Of a stretch of 64,000 nt of DNA, positions 1 through 11,030 are shown one piece after another. The position numbers and the translations under genes were made by a program. The stretch lies in contig CAHIKZ030000058.1 of NCBI GenBank assembly GCA_903632075.3, positions 1,848,501 to 1,912,500 of the forward strand, read 5' to 3'. Every line of letters starts with the position of its first letter. Position 1 is the stretch's first letter. The stretch is from Acanthosepion pharaonis (lineage: Eukaryota > Mollusca > Cephalopoda > Sepiida > Sepiidae). The notes under the pieces are model-generated. The model searched no databases and was not told the origin of the DNA. It worked only from the letters and a program-made list of their open reading frames with translations.

Positions 1-1290
1 CACACTCACAGGACAGATTAAAGGTAAGAGGAAGGCAATGAATAATCTATCATAAGAGCTTGTGTATCTCGTTGGCAGGACAGAGTCTAGGAGAGATAGC
101 GAAATGACATAATTAGTAAGACTGATATAAGATAGGAAATTGTGGGTCTTTTTTGAAGCAATGTTTATTTTTATTTTTTATATGTAAAATAATTATAAAG
201 TTATTATATAACTGCACTTCGTTGTTAGTTTGAATTCACGTCTCTTACGAATCAAACATTTTCGGAGCGAATTAAGTAAGATTTAATTGTCATGTTATAT
301 TGATGATTTTTCATTTATCTTCTGTTATGGAAGTCTAGATAAAAAGTAAAAAAAAATTGTAAGAAAAATAACATACCTTAATTAAGCACCTTGCTTCTTT
401 GTTTATATGAGTAATTTTTTTAACGTTTGTCTAATTAGGCAATTATTATTGTGTGGCTTCATATTTCGAATATTAAGAAGTATTTGTCGCTGTCGTAATA
501 TTTTGGAAACGTTATGCTTTATGGGTGATTCTTGTTAAGACTTCAATACGTCATGCCTAAATGATTTTAAACACTTGATTTTCCTTTTCATAATTTGTTA
601 TTCACCGCTGACGTTTCATACAAAAAATTTTACTCTCATTTCTTTTGCGAACCTCTTTGGAATTGGAAGCGTAATTGATGAGTAATGTGATGACTCTGGT
701 TACTAATGATCTATAAATTTGTTGAAATGACCATATCGCTGAATTTGGGTCGGTCGCGATAATGAAATGGATGGGTCATTTTGGAACTATGCTAGAGTAA
801 TGGTTTCTCAAGGCTATTATTCGAGAAAGAGACCAAATATAGATATAAGAGGTAAACAGGTTGTTTTGATTTGATTTATTCATTTTTACGGTTTATCAAC
901 CCTTTGTGAATTATTTAAATCCAGAAAATATTTTTAGATTGTAAGATTTTTTTGGTGGGAGGATATGTTTATTGTTTAGTCACATAAGTCTTACTAATTA
1001 ACTCACAGTTGGGCGGAGAATGGGTGGATTATTACGTTTCCAAGGGGTATTTGAGCGTAGGTAAATATAACGAACAAAGCTGGAACAGAGGACTCGGCTT
1101 TCCAATTAACAATTCCGAGCCATTATCTCTTAAACTGCCCTGACATCCAAGCTTACAGTACCTTGTATTAACAAGCGGTCAACCATTTACGTACCGACCA
1201 GTCTCGGCGTTGCTTAACCTTGGTTATTATTTTAACTTGCTTTAAAGTTAAAATAGTATATGTAGTATATGATCTAGATATTGCTTTAAT
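1..1290. other. AT-rich sequence, no gene recognised
   Basis: No long open frame, RNA gene or known repeat was recognised. The stretch around 1150-1163 (catccaagcttacagta) recurs at about 47141-47156, so its right part may hold the remains of a dispersed repeat. Confidence 0.5.
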
Positions 1291-1318
1291 CATATACTAC
1301 ACCCTGTTCAGTATATGT

Positions 1319-1475
1319 CTATATTTCTGAAATGAGGTTTTATGTACACTATTTACATTATTCGGACTATTGTCCTCATCTTTGTCGCCATATTTATCAT
1401 ATTTATCACATTTCGGCCGTTGTACGCTCCGGCCTTCTTCAGCTGGTTGGAATGTCGAACTGAACCCTTTATTTT
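1319..1475 (-). repeat. SINE family 1, 3' half, inverted copy
   Basis: This is the 3' half of the same SINE as the forward copy that follows at 1498, in the opposite orientation. Together they form an inverted repeat with arms of about 130 bases. On the minus strand it reads GGGTTCAGTTCGACATTCCA, then the hammerhead-like module at 1411-1442, then the tail with TAGTCCGAATAATGTAAATA. The tRNA-like head is missing. Confidence 0.75.
1411..1442 (-). ncRNA. Hammerhead-ribozyme-like module (SINE tail)
   Basis: The minus strand reads CTGAAGA, one A, then GGCCG and CGGCC as hairpin arms around a 10-base loop, then GAAAT. This matches the CUGANGA / stem II / GAAA core except for the extra base before the stem and the final T. 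Cleavage activity is not shown. Confidence 0.5.
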
Positions 1476-1497
1476 GCTTTATCGACAGTGCCATGTG

Positions 1498-1789
1498 TCC
1501 TTAAGGGCACATGGCACAGTGGATAAAGGCGTTGGTTAGATCCAGTGAGAGGACCCAAAGAGTGTGTGTTCAATCCCCGGTTAAGGCAGTGGAGAACTTG
1601 CAGGGGGAAATTAACAGGATATAACTGATAACTGACATCCATGAAACAGTCTACCCCAGCGTGCGAAATAAAGGGTTCAGTTCGACATTCCAACCACCTG
1701 AAAAAGGTGAGCGTACAACAGCCGAAACGTTGTAATACATATGGCGACAAGGATGAAGACAATAGTCCGAATAATGTAAATTTATATTG
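1498..1789 (+). repeat. SINE family 1, tRNA-derived, nearly full length
   Basis: The head has a pol III A box (TGGCACAGTGGATAAAGG, from 1511) and a B box (GTGTTCAATCCCCGG, near 1566). A body of about 100 bases follows, then GGGTTCAGTTCGACATTCCA, the hammerhead-like module and the TAGTCCGAATAATGTAAAT tail. A full-length minus-strand copy lies at 58433-58742. SINEs do not encode protein and are mobilised in trans. The tail suggests a Penelope-like partner rather than a LINE, which is an inference. Confidence 0.8.
1698..1728 (+). ncRNA. Hammerhead-like module, decayed
   Basis: It reads CTGAAAA, then GGT and GCC arms, then GAAAC. The G of the CTGANGA core is changed and the stem is shorter than in the copies at 1411 and 58501. 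Confidence 0.35.
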
Positions 1790-1857
1790 GTTGAATGGAG
1801 AATGTGTGCCTGTAAGTTAGATATATATATATAGTGATGGCCACGAGATTCCATATT
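1789..1857 (+). repeat. Short duplicated segment (copy at 2256-2320)
   Basis: The run GAATGGAGAATGTGTGCCTG and the later CGAGATTCCATATT occur here and again at 2256-2320 in the same orientation. The segment lies between two copies of the SINE 1 tail (ending near 1789 and starting at 1860), so it seems to have been inserted into or trapped between SINE tails. Confidence 0.6.
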
Positions 1858-1925
1858 CCATGTAATAAATATGGCGACAAAGATGAGGACAATAGTCCGA
1901 ATAATGTAAATAGTGTACACCCTGC
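1858..1925 (+). repeat. SINE family 1 tail fragment
   Basis: The run ATGGCGACAAAGATGAGGAC followed by AATAGTCCGAATAATG repeats the end of the SINE copy that finishes near 1789, with the continuation TAGTGTACA. Confidence 0.7.
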
Positions 1926-2023
1926 TCGTTACGTAATCTTCTGCTTCTGCACTATAGGATGAAAAAAAAGGTATTGTTCCAAATTTCATTCTTTCTTTGT
2001 GTCTACCCAGCCTCCCTTCTAAT

Positions 2024-2058
<35 letters not shown>

Positions 2059-2928
2059 AAAAATGAATGAAACTGCCGAATGTGTCTGCTATTTTCCCGC
2101 CTCAAATGCGATATTCATATCAAGCGCAGACGGCTGTACAAATAAGGGAAGTCAGAGAAGAATGAAAATGGTGCTTCCCAGTTCTTTTGTTTTTGGTTAA
2201 TTTTTAGACATATTGATAGCCATGAACTGTAGATTGCATATTTATGCTAGTTTGGGTGAATGGAGAATGTGTGCCTGTAAGTTAGATATAATTATAATGA
2301 TGGCCGCGAGATTCCATATTTTAATATTTATAGTAGACTACTCATAAATTCGTTTAATAACAGTTCATGATACAAAGTAAGGTAACAACATTATCAATTT
2401 TATTATTATTTACACATATATTAATCTGTAATGGCAATACAATTTAATGTAATAATTATTATTATTCGATGTATACACTATTACTTAGGTTAAACGCAAT
2501 AATACGTAAATAAATGAAAACGTATTCAGAACTTCTGCTAAAAAATCAATGATGAGCGTTAAATTATCAAATTAAAGACTTTCAGAACGAACAATAAATT
2601 AATACCAGAATGAAATAGGTCTCTCTTTGTTTAAAGATTATAACCTAACTTTAATTTCAAACATCCCTTTAGTGAAAACAATGCCCTGTCCGAAAAAAGG
2701 AAATTTAATCTTTTTAATGGTATTAAACACAGATATCACACCAAATACTTTCCATTTAAGAGTAGTCCCGAGGTTACTTAGACGAAAGTAAAGTTAGGAA
2801 TGACATTTTTTTCTTTTTGTTTTGTTGGCCATATATTACGTCCTCTCTATTTTAAATCCCAAAAAAGCGAGCGAGGAGGGCAGTGATAATATGAGCATTT
2901 ATTTCGAAAAGAAGTCAAAACGCTCAAC
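1926..2928. other. No gene; (CT)n tract and second copy of a short duplication
   Basis: A (CT)n tract lies at 2030-2054 and the partner of the 1789 duplication at 2256-2320. The rest is AT-rich and unrecognised up to the gypsy target site. Confidence 0.4.
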
Positions 2929-2933
2929 GACTG

Positions 2934-3292
2934 TGTTATAAGGTCCACCCCTTTTTCATACAAGTGGACTCGACCAGTGTGTAATTTGACTGCTGCCGTT
3001 AAATACCCAGAGTCAGCCAGAGCAGAGATTGTGATTGAGTTGGAGGTAGAGTAATAGTGTGAGGTAACCGCTTGTAGAAGTCACAGTTACAAGCACGTAG
3101 ACTCTAAAGAAGTCCTACTTTGAGACTGGATTTACCAGATTATATATATATATATTATTGCTAGTAATCGCGTTTCTGGATTTACTAACCGTATTACCAA
3201 TTGTATTATTGTGTAAATACATTTATTTGTTATATTTCATTCCTGCGTTTGTCATTCATTGGAGACCGAATTTCATCTCGGAATCCACAACA
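2934..3292 (+). repeat. 5' LTR of the gypsy element
   Basis: It starts TGTTATAAGG and ends CCACAACA, giving TG...CA ends directly inside the GACTG target duplication. A short (AT)n lies at 3140-3155; the same place in the 3' LTR has expanded. The promoter was not resolved. Confidence 0.92.
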
Positions 3293-3294
3293 AA

Positions 3295-3314
3295 TTGGCG
3301 ACGAAGATTCGAAC
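3295..3314 (+). promoter_or_regulatory. Candidate primer-binding site
   Basis: The sequence TTGGCGACGAAGATTCGAAC starts two bases after the LTR. A TGG start is expected for pairing with the CCA end of a tRNA. The first bases fit tRNAs ending GTCGCCA, such as some serine tRNAs, but the primer is not settled. Confidence 0.55.
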
Positions 3315-3522
3315 TAACGCGGAAAAGAAAAGATCAACAAAAGAAAAATCTTCCCTGGTCGTCCAACAAGCAAATTAGCACACACAGACGGGAAGAAAAA
3401 ACAACAAATTCGCGTCGAGCGATTCGAACTCACATAATAGAAATAGAAAACTCCTCCCCTCGTCCACAATAAATTAGCGACAAACAGTTACGAGGAATAG
3501 AAATACGTAAAATTGAGTTATC

Positions 3523-4551
3523 ATGGAAGATTTTAAAAATATTTTGGTAGAACTGATAAAATACCAAAATGATCAACAATTACAACTACAAGAACGAATG
3601 GAAGAAAAATGGCAAAAGCAATTATTACAAACGCAAAAGAAAAATCAAGACAAATAGAGCTCCAGGAATTAATATTGAAAGTAGCGGGTAACAAGCAATT
3701 AGATATTGAAAAAGAAGCAACTTTTTCGCAAGACGCAGTATGGAATACCATAGAGATTTTCAAATATTCTCCAGATGAAGACAAAAATTTTGGAGATTAC
3801 TTCAGAAGACATGAAGATATCTTTAACATCGACTGTCAAAATTGGACAGAAGCAAAAAGCTACGTCTAATGTTTAGAAAATTAGAAGAATATACAAAGTT
3901 CGTGGATTATATCTTGCCAAAAAAGACGAACGAAAGAATTAACATTTGACGAAGCAGTGACATGTCTTAAAGAAGTCTTCAGCCCCAAAACATCATTCTT
4001 CCACAGGAGGTGGAAATGCCTTAACCTGGTAAAGTGCGATAATGAGGATAAACATTGTGACGGCTTTAAACTAGCGGAATTAACCCCGGGGTTCAAGGGT
4101 TAGTTTCAACAAAAGATAGCGAAATGCGCAGAAGAATGCTTGCAAAATTACAAAATGAACCGGGTCTAACATTACAGCAATTATCGGAAGATTGCCAGAG
4201 ATGTCTCGGTAAAAAAATGACGCAAAGGACATTGAGGAATCAGCTGTTTCTCATATACGAAAGTTAAACAAAATCTACGTTCGTCACCCTCCCCGGAAAG
4301 AAAACTAAAATTTAACAATGAAAAAAGATTCTCACCCTCCCCGGAAAGAAAAAGAATTTTATAAGAGAAAAAGTACAACATACAGGACAAATTATGACGA
4401 ATATCGAAGCAAATATACCCCCCCATCAGCATGTTATCGATGTCGAGGACTACATTGGAACAAGGATTGCCGCTTTAGATATAAAAACTGTCTTGAATGT
4501 GGGGGAAAAAAGGGCCACAAGGCATCCCAGTGTAGAAATAGAAAAAAATAC
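3523..4551 (+). pseudogene. gag: gag (capsid and nucleocapsid), broken
   Basis: Gag forms the particle and binds the RNA. The first frame starts at 3523 and stops near 3656. The reading continues in another frame from about 3609 to 3869 with capsid-like text (PDEDKNFGDYFRRHEDIF), and more fragments follow. The nucleocapsid part at 4318-4551 has two zinc knuckles in a row: CYRC...H....C at about 4429-4470 and CLEC...GH....C at about 4492-4536. At least two frameshifts and several stops separate the parts. The paired knuckles fit the K02A2.6-like gypsy type. Confidence 0.85.
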
Positions 4552-4604
4552 TAATAGAATAAGAGTCACAAGGATGCATAACGATGACAACACCAATGTA
4601 AAGA

Positions 4605-4900
4605 AAATATGTGGAACTGGAAATTTTAAATAAAAAGATTAAATTACAACTGGATTCGGGTTCCGACCTCACAATAATCAACTTACAGAAATGGAGAAAA
4701 CTCAACAGACCTACCATGTTAGACACACAAAAAATTGCCAAGTCGTTTACAGGCAAATTTGAGGGAGAAATAATCGTGAAAGTTAAATTTCACGGCAAAA
4801 CATAAAAAACTTAAGATATACGTCATGAAAGATACTGAAAATCTAGTAGGTATCGACTGGATGCAGAAGTTCAACGTTTGAGACCTACCTATCAACTCTT
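4605..4900 (+). pseudogene. Aspartic protease of the gypsy element, broken
   Basis: The protease cleaves the element's own polyprotein. The active-site motif LQLDSGSDLTIIN is visible at about 4641-4680, with the catalytic D in DSG. Two stops fall near 4803-4815, and the C-terminal part then continues as NLVGIDWMQKF in a shifted frame near 4840-4875. Confidence 0.85.
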
Positions 4901-4909
4901 TTTGCAAAA

Positions 4910-6300
4910 AGTTAGAGGTTGAACCATCAGATACTATAAAATTAAAGGAAGAATTATATAACCAATTTCCTGAGGTATTTTCAAGCGGGTTGGGGCGATG
5001 CAACAAATTTAAGGCCAAAATGGAATTAAAAGAAAACGTCCAACCAATTTTTGAAAAGAAGCGAAATGTACCGTTCGCTGCTATAGAAAAAATAGACAAA
5101 GAATTGGAGACTTGAACAAACTGGGATTCTCTCAAAAACAGAACTTAGCTAGTTGGCAGCGCCGGTGGTTTATGTAAGAAAGAAGCCACAAGAAATTTGC
5201 GTATGCGCAGATTTTTCGACGGGACTCAACAAGGCAATAAAAGACCACCATTACCCACTATCGAGCCCAGAGGACATATTTACAAAGCTCAACGGCGGTA
5301 AGATATTTTCAAAAATAGATCTTAGTGAGGCTGATTTACAAATTCCAATACAAGAGAGTACGAAAATCCTTTGCATTAATACGCACAAAGGGTTGTACTA
5401 ATTCAACAGACTACCATTCGGAGTAAAAGATGCGCCAGCAATCTTTCAGCAAACGATGTACACAATGCTCACGGGCCAGAATTTCACGACCGCTTATCTG
5501 GATGATATTCTAATTAAGAGCAACAATGTTGAAGAGCACACATCACAGATAAAGGAAGTTTTCAGAAGTCTTCAGGACTTTGGGTTCAAAGTAAAAGGAG
5601 AAAAGTGTTTTTTCCTAAATGAAATTAAATATTTAGGAGAGATAATAAATGAAAATGGCAGAAAACCGGACCCAGAGAAAGCATCGGCAATTAACAATAT
5701 GCCTGAACCAAAAAAATGTTGCAGAACTACAAAGTTTCCTGGGTCTAGCTAACTACTATGGCGAATTTATTGATAATATGCATAAACTGAGGACTACACT
5801 AAATGAGTTACTAAAAAAAGGAGCATAATTGGAATTGGACAGAGGACTGTAAAAAAGCATTCAAGGAAATAATACCAAAATTAACTTCAGAGTTAACATT
5901 GACATATTTCGATCCCGAACTCGAAATCATTATTGCAAGTGACGCGAGCTCACATGGGGTAGGTGCGTGTATTTTACACAAGATGCGGAACTGTACAAAA
6001 ACCCGTTGCACACGCATCTGGATCATTATTACCGGCGGAGAGAAACTATTCACAGATTGAAAAGGAGGCATTAGGCATAATTTTTGCAGTAACTCGTTTT
6101 CACAGATGGATTTATGCGAGAGAGTTCACACTCCAAACGGCTCACAAACCACTTACGATTTTCAGTTCAAAAAAAGGTCTACCAGTCTATACAGCGAACA
6201 GACTTTTAAGATGGGGAACTGTTACTAAATTACAATTTTAAACTGGAGTTCTTACCATAAAAGAAAAGGACACGCTGACGGACTATCACGATTTATACCT
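4910..6300 (+). pseudogene. Reverse transcriptase and RNase H, broken
   Basis: RT copies the element RNA to DNA and RNase H removes the RNA strand. Motifs in order are CADFSTGLNKAI (about 5203), KIFSKIDLSEA (about 5302), FNRLPFGVKDAP (about 5401, after an in-frame stop) and the catalytic YLDDILIK at about 5494-5517. The thumb follows to about 5700. RNase H begins near 5905 with IIIASDASSHGVGA and continues after a frameshift with SQIEKEALGIIFAV near 6050-6090. Stops and shifts occur near 5398, 5715, 5826, 5975 and 6240. The catalytic D pair is kept but the enzyme cannot be made whole. Confidence 0.9.
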
Positions 6301-6569
6301 GCGAAAGGCGAACCGTGAGAAGATTCGGTAATTGCGGCATTACAAGCTGAAGATGAAATCGGTGAAGTACTATGCAATACAATAAAGGAACTACATGTAA
6401 CGCTGCTAGAGATAAGACGAGAAACAGAAAGAGACGAGTTTATTCAGGATACCAAGAAAAAATAGAAGAGAAAGTGAGGAATTTAGCAGACAGTTTCTCA
6501 ATCTGTGACAACATATTATTATATAACGAGAGTAGTAATACCGAAGTCACTACAAAGAAGGAACTTAAA

Positions 6570-7574
6570 AGATTTTAATTTAGGACATCCCGGAAAAAAA
6601 CGGATGAAATCACTTATGAGAAGTTGTCTATTGGCCGAATATGGACGATGATGTCAAGCAAATGGTGGAAAGTTGCAAAGGTTGTGCTGCTGCGGCGAAA
6701 GCACCACCTTCTATACAAAGGCCATGACCTAAAGTCGACAGACCGTTGTCCAGAATACACGTGGATTTCGCAGGACCCATTGAAGGTAACTATTATTTAA
6801 TAACAGTAGATAGTTTCAGTAAATGGCCAGAGGTTGCCAGATTTAAATACCCGCCAACAGAAAACACCATAAACTGTTTACATGAACTATTCGCGAGATT
6901 TGGTGTCGCGGATAGTTTGGTAAGCGATAACGGCACACAGTTTACCTCAAGTCACTTCAAAGAATTTTTTGAGACATATCAAGATAGCTCCGTACCACCC
7001 GAGGGCGAACGGACAAGCTGAAAGATTCGTTAGCACACTAAAAAGAACGTTAAAAAAAGCCGAGTATGTACCGACGATAAAAGCGATACAACAGTTCCTC
7101 CAAGTGTACAGAATATCTAACGTGAACACGCCATCGGGTCTTTCACCAGCGGAATTGATATTTGCTCGGAGAATAAGGTCGGTGTTTGACAAATTATTGC
7201 CAAACAAGAACAAAAACCAGTATACACCGATTGTACCAAAGAGATCATGCAAACCTGGAGAACGGGTTTATTTTAGGATGTTTAGAAACAATATGGCTTA
7301 CTGGGAGCCTGGCGCAGTAAGCAATAGATTAGGAAATCTAATGTGCACAATAAAAGGCGAGAAGTTTTCACATAGAAAACATATTGACCAATTACAAAAA
7401 AGACTGGTTGAGGAGCCAAGCTCGTCAACCGCAGAAAACGACGATTCTATGGATACAATGTTCGAAGCGTTTGAGATCCAAAGACCGCAGGAAGACACAG
7501 AAATGATAAGGTCAAAGAGGAAGAGAAAATTTGTCGAACCCCTGTTTATCAACGATAAGAGACAAAAATACTAA
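6570..7574 (+). pseudogene. Integrase with C-terminal tail, broken
   Basis: Integrase inserts the DNA copy. The HHCC-like zinc region is degraded (LGHPGKKRMKSLMR near 6575). The core shows HVDFAGPI (first D, about 6758), LVSDNGTQF (second D, about 6917) and, after a frameshift near 6980-7000, HPRANGQAERFVSTLK with the catalytic E near 7020. The last open frame, 6969-7574, covers the end of the core and a basic C-terminal tail and is intact for 201 codons. Its stop lies about 20 bases before the purine tract. Confidence 0.9.
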
Positions 7575-7583
7575 CTCCACCCA

Positions 7584-7604
7584 AAAAGGGATCTAAGGAG
7601 GTGG
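7584..7604 (+). promoter_or_regulatory. Polypurine tract
   Basis: A purine-rich run ending AAGGAGGTGGG directly precedes the 3' LTR and is the expected primer for plus-strand DNA synthesis. Confidence 0.75.
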
Positions 7605-7806
7605 GGTTATGGGGTCCATCCCTTTTTCATACAAGTGGACTCGACCAGTGTGTAATTGGACTGCTGCCGTTAAATACCCAGAGTCAGCCAGAGCAGAGAT
7701 TGAGTTGGATTTGAAGGTAGAGTAATAGTGTGAGGTAACCGCTTGTAGAAGTCAGTTACAAGCACGTAGACTCTAAGGAAGTCCGACTTCGAGACTGGAT
7801 TTACCA

Positions 7807-7849
<43 letters not shown>

Positions 7850-7982
7850 CTACAAATCGCGTTTCTGGATTTACTAACCGTATTACCAATTGTATTATTG
7901 TGTAAATACATTTAATTTCTTATATTTCATTCCTGCGTTTGTCATTCATTGGAGACCGAATTTCATCGCGGAATCCACAACA
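7605..7982 (+). repeat. 3' LTR of the gypsy element
   Basis: It matches the 5' LTR along its length and ends CCACAACA before GACTG. The first base is changed from T to G. An (AT)n tract at 7810-7844 is much longer than in the 5' LTR, which accounts for most of the length difference. Confidence 0.92.
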
Positions 7983-8029
7983 GACTGTTAACCAGGAATT
8001 GAGTTAACGTCGTATAGTTGAAACGAGGT

Positions 8030-8240
8030 TTTGGAGAGATTGCAATAAAGGAGGAAGCTTATATTTAACATCAGGAAGAGGCAGCTGAAATCTGTTGGAG
8101 AATCTGATACTCGCAGTTCGAATAGTGAAAGAGACAAGGGAAAGCAACGCATGACACACCTAACGGGGAAAAGGAATGGATGACAGAACAGCGTCTGAGG
8201 AAGTAGCAAAAGGACAAAACTTATTGAGAGCTACAAGGGT
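8030..8240 (+). pseudogene. LINE reverse transcriptase C-terminal fragment
   Basis: The run ATATTTAACATCAGGAAGAG followed by CAGCTGAAATC matches the FNIRKRQLK segment also seen at about 14440 and related to the minus-strand piece at 46850. It is the last part of the ORF2 product of an endonuclease-bearing LINE and is heavily decayed. Confidence 0.6.
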
Positions 8241-8349
8241 CTGGTTTGGTTTGTTTTGATTTGTTTTATGGCATATCAAACTCAATGAGATATATAATGG
8301 CGACAAGATTTTTATTGAAAGTAATTTTTTATGAAAATGTATAGCTGGT

Positions 8350-8990
8350 AGTTTTTTTTTTTTTTTTTTTTTTTTCAAACATTTATAACTTATATGACTT
8401 TCATTGTATATATGTTTTTTTTTTTTTTTTTTTAAGGGCCGTGGATATTTACTTCCTGTATCGTTCTTGTTTTTGCGTGTTTATATATTTAAATATGTCT
8501 ACGTGTTTGTGTTTTATAATCTGATTGCGTATGTATTGTCTTTTGCAAGATTTCATCCTCCCATACACATCTTCACTTCAAATATATCTAAGTTGTAACA
8601 AATCTTTCCATGTGATATTTCAAAGTTTATTCTGAGATTTTGGCCTTTCAATTAAAACAAAATAAATAACAAAATATATGTATTTTCCTCAGTTTCTTCT
8701 TTAAATAATTTTATATTGTAAACTTAATATAGATTAAATTTAAAATTGCTAATTTTTAATTTTCAATTTTATCGTAAAATTAATATTAATTAGAATGAAT
8801 TCTATTTTAGTCTAACCCTAACATTAAAGCATTAAATAATTATTATAATCAAAGTTCGTTGTCAAGAATTTTGAATTCTCATATATTTGTATTTTGATTC
8901 GTCATTGCAGCTTATATAACAGCCTTTCCCGTAGCGAGAGGTGTTTCATTGATTTAAACCTTTTAAAACTCTTTATTCTACATTCAACTC
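8350..8990. other. Poly(T) tracts and AT-rich sequence, no gene
   Basis: T tracts lie at 8353-8376 and 8415-8434. No domain was recognised beyond them. Confidence 0.5.
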
Positions 8991-8996
8991 CATCAT

Positions 8997-9023
8997 CTGA
9001 TAGGACACCAGAAGTGTTGAAAC
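8997..9023 (+). ncRNA. Hammerhead-like module, decayed, followed by (AT)n
   Basis: It reads CTGATAG, arms GACAC and GTGTT, then GAAAC. An AT-rich tail of about 150 bases leads into AT dinucleotide runs at 9174-9190 and beyond. Confidence 0.4.
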
Positions 9024-9171
9024 AAAATGGCTATTTTGTAGTGATTTTATAACATATTTATGTTATAATTTTCGAATAAATATATTAGCTCTACTCTGTA
9101 TTGAGCACTCTTTTAAGAATACTATTTTTGGCTTATTGTAACTTATTCTGTATACACCAATCCTATACTTG

Positions 9172-9361
9172 GGTATATATATATATATCATAGATATATA
9201 TATATATAAGACAGTATATGGATATATATATATATAACAGATCTATTAATTATATATTAATATACATATTATCCCTCAACCAGAGCATGGTTGGTAATAT
9301 CAGATCTACAAAGTAGACTTAATATATATTATGTATTGACTGACATGGTTGAGTGTAATTT

Positions 9362-9438
<77 letters not shown>

Positions 9439-9440
9439 TG
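9172..9440. repeat. (AT)n microsatellites
   Basis: Short runs near 9174-9235 are followed by an uninterrupted run of about 70 bases at 9366-9436. Confidence 0.95.
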
Positions 9441-9549
9441 GGTTTGATGTAATTTATAAAAAGAATTACAGAATGTATTTTAAGTTCAGATATTATGAAA
9501 GAGATACGACATATATAAGAACAATAATTTTACGTTTTTCGAAAACTAA

Positions 9550-9756
9550 ATGTCACTCTACCTCAGGGATCTCAAAGACGGGGTCTCGGAGTATTTTTCA
9601 GGGGCCAATGGGGAACGATTTTCGCGACCATTATTTAACAGATTTTTATTCAATAGATTTGTTCATCGCCCTTTCCACATTTTTGAAATAGATCCATTGA
9701 TCTTTGAAGTAGCTGATTTGACCAATCAACAACCAAGGTATCCACCCGAAGGATAG
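9550..9756 (+). CDS. Unrecognised 68-codon open frame
   Basis: The frame reads MSLYLRDLKDGVSEYFSG and ends TNQQPRYPPEG. It resembles no family I can name. It lies just after an (AT)n run and an overlapping frame is open from 9473, so it may be a transposon remnant or chance. No start or splice signal supports it. Confidence 0.15.
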   Translation: MSLYLRDLKDGVSEYFSGANGERFSRPLFNRFLFNRFVHRPFHIFEIDPLIFEVADLTNQQPRYPPEG

Positions 9757-10104
9757 GTGATAAATACACTTTGCGAAAATATCTCAGTCTCGTTTATTTA
9801 TTTTTAATTTATTAGAAAAAAAGTTTCCTAACTGATGTTGGAGAAAGCAGACCTCACTCGAAAATTATTTCGCCTCCACTATCTGTGAATGCGTTTCAAA
9901 CAAATTTATGTAAGAAAATGCGCTTCTATCAGGTTGGTCCCTTTGGAGCTGATGTGCCCAACACACACTCTACATTCTGGAGTAGATATCGTCTCTATGA
10001 GTAAGAACCTGCTTTGCTGCACCTCTCCCTGAATACCAAACCCACTACTGCTGTTTCATATTACCTGATTATCAGACAGATTTGTATATATATATATATA
10101 TATA
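9757..10104. other. No gene recognised
   Basis: Mixed-composition sequence with no repeat shared elsewhere in the window that I could see; a short (TA)n lies at 10085-10103. Confidence 0.4.
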
Positions 10105-10440
10105 AAGAACAGTAAGATATATAATCCGGTGTTCTTATAGGTATTTTTATTTTTACAAAATAGTGCTCGCTGTAAATTTACAGAGCATTAATATTATAAA
10201 TTAATTGATTTAAAATGTTTTTCCGCTACACAGTTCTAACTATGTTTCAAAAATGGAAGCTAAAAGCCACGAATTTAATTTTGTGATTAAATTAAAGACA
10301 TTAGTTCCATTTCATTTGGAGTCCAAAATTCGCTTGAGGGTGAAATGGAACTAATGTCTTTAATTTAATCACAAAATTAAATCCGTGGTTAGAACTGTGT
10401 AGCAGAAAAACATATTTTAAATCAATTAATTTATAATATA
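10105..10440 (+). mobile_element. Foldback (hairpin) element, copy 1
   Basis: The inner part, 10268-10395, is an inverted repeat with arms of about 48 bases (TGAAATGGAACTAATGTCTT on one side and its complement on the other) around a 26-base loop. The outer part continues the palindrome imperfectly: CTACACAGTTCTAAC near 10226 and GTTAGAACTGTGTAG near 10388. The left flank AATCCGGTGTTCTTA recurs inverted in the copy at 33640. It encodes nothing and resembles a non-autonomous foldback or MITE. Confidence 0.65.
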
Positions 10441-10565
10441 TATATATATATACACACACTGTAGTTTTAAGAATATTTATTTGGGGTAACTTTACCTGTT
10501 TCAAAAAGTTCTGATTTTGAAATGTTAAAATTGTGATAGATTGATGCGTGACGATGTCACGATCT

Positions 10566-10567
<2 letters not shown>

Positions 10568-10629
<62 letters not shown>
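10568..10629. repeat. (TA)n microsatellite
   Basis: About 62 bases of uninterrupted TA dinucleotides next to the tail end of the minus-strand SINE that follows. Confidence 0.95.
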
Positions 10630-10631
<2 letters not shown>

Positions 10632-10800
10632 TGTTTATACGTTATATCATAAATACAGTTCATTTAAGTAAATGCTCTGTTTTTTAAAAGTATTAATTAC
10701 ATTTAACGGCAGAAATCGAACCTGTATTCCTATAGGGAAACCGTCATTTGATCTGACGTGCTATACTATTTAGCAACAGATAAGGTTCAGTTTAGCAAAG
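10630..10800 (-). repeat. SINE family 3 (class II tRNA-like head)
   Basis: The minus strand has a D-arm-like GCTAAATAGTATAGC, an anticodon stem CGTCA/TGACG, a long variable arm and a B box ACAGGTTCGATTTC at about 10710-10723. The tail AACAGAGCATTTACTTAAAT is shared with the forward copy at 39015. It ends in (TA)n at 10568-10629. Confidence 0.6.
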
Positions 10801-10924
10801 TACAAATTACTTTTTTTAAACACCTATTCTTCCACGATTTTTTCGATCGATCCTATCTCCTAAAGAAACGTATCTTAACGTAAATAATGACATGTAATTG
10901 AATAGATTAAGTCAGACAATTACT

Positions 10925-11030
10925 TAATATATTTTCTGTTCATACTTTATTCCTAAGGATAGAATTTATTTAAGTAATTTCTCTGTTATTTGTTAAACAA
11001 TATTAATTACATTTACCGAACTGAATTACT
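10925..11030 (-). repeat. SINE family 3 tail fragment
   Basis: The minus strand reads GTAATTAATATTGTTTAACA, then ACAGAGAAATTACTTAAATA, which parallels the tail of the neighbouring copy at 10630. The head is missing. Confidence 0.5.

Larger units (their letters stand above)
2929..7987 (+). mobile_element. Ty3/gypsy LTR retrotransposon, full length but defective
   Basis: A complete insertion with GACTG target duplications at 2929-2933 and 7983-7987. The LTRs are about 359 and 378 bases. Internal order is primer site, gag with two zinc knuckles, protease, RT, RNase H, integrase and purine tract, which is the Ty3/gypsy order. Many stops and frameshifts break every domain, and the LTRs differ at roughly 4-5 % of sites by eye, so the insertion is old and cannot encode its own proteins. 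The zinc-knuckle and RT style resemble the K02A2.6-like gypsy group common in invertebrates. An inverted relative of its LTR is at 63706. Confidence 0.93.

Noticed and set aside
2929..7987. The gypsy element as an endogenous virus with an envelope gene
   Set aside because: The integrase frame is followed within about 20 bases by the purine tract and LTR, leaving no room for an envelope gene.
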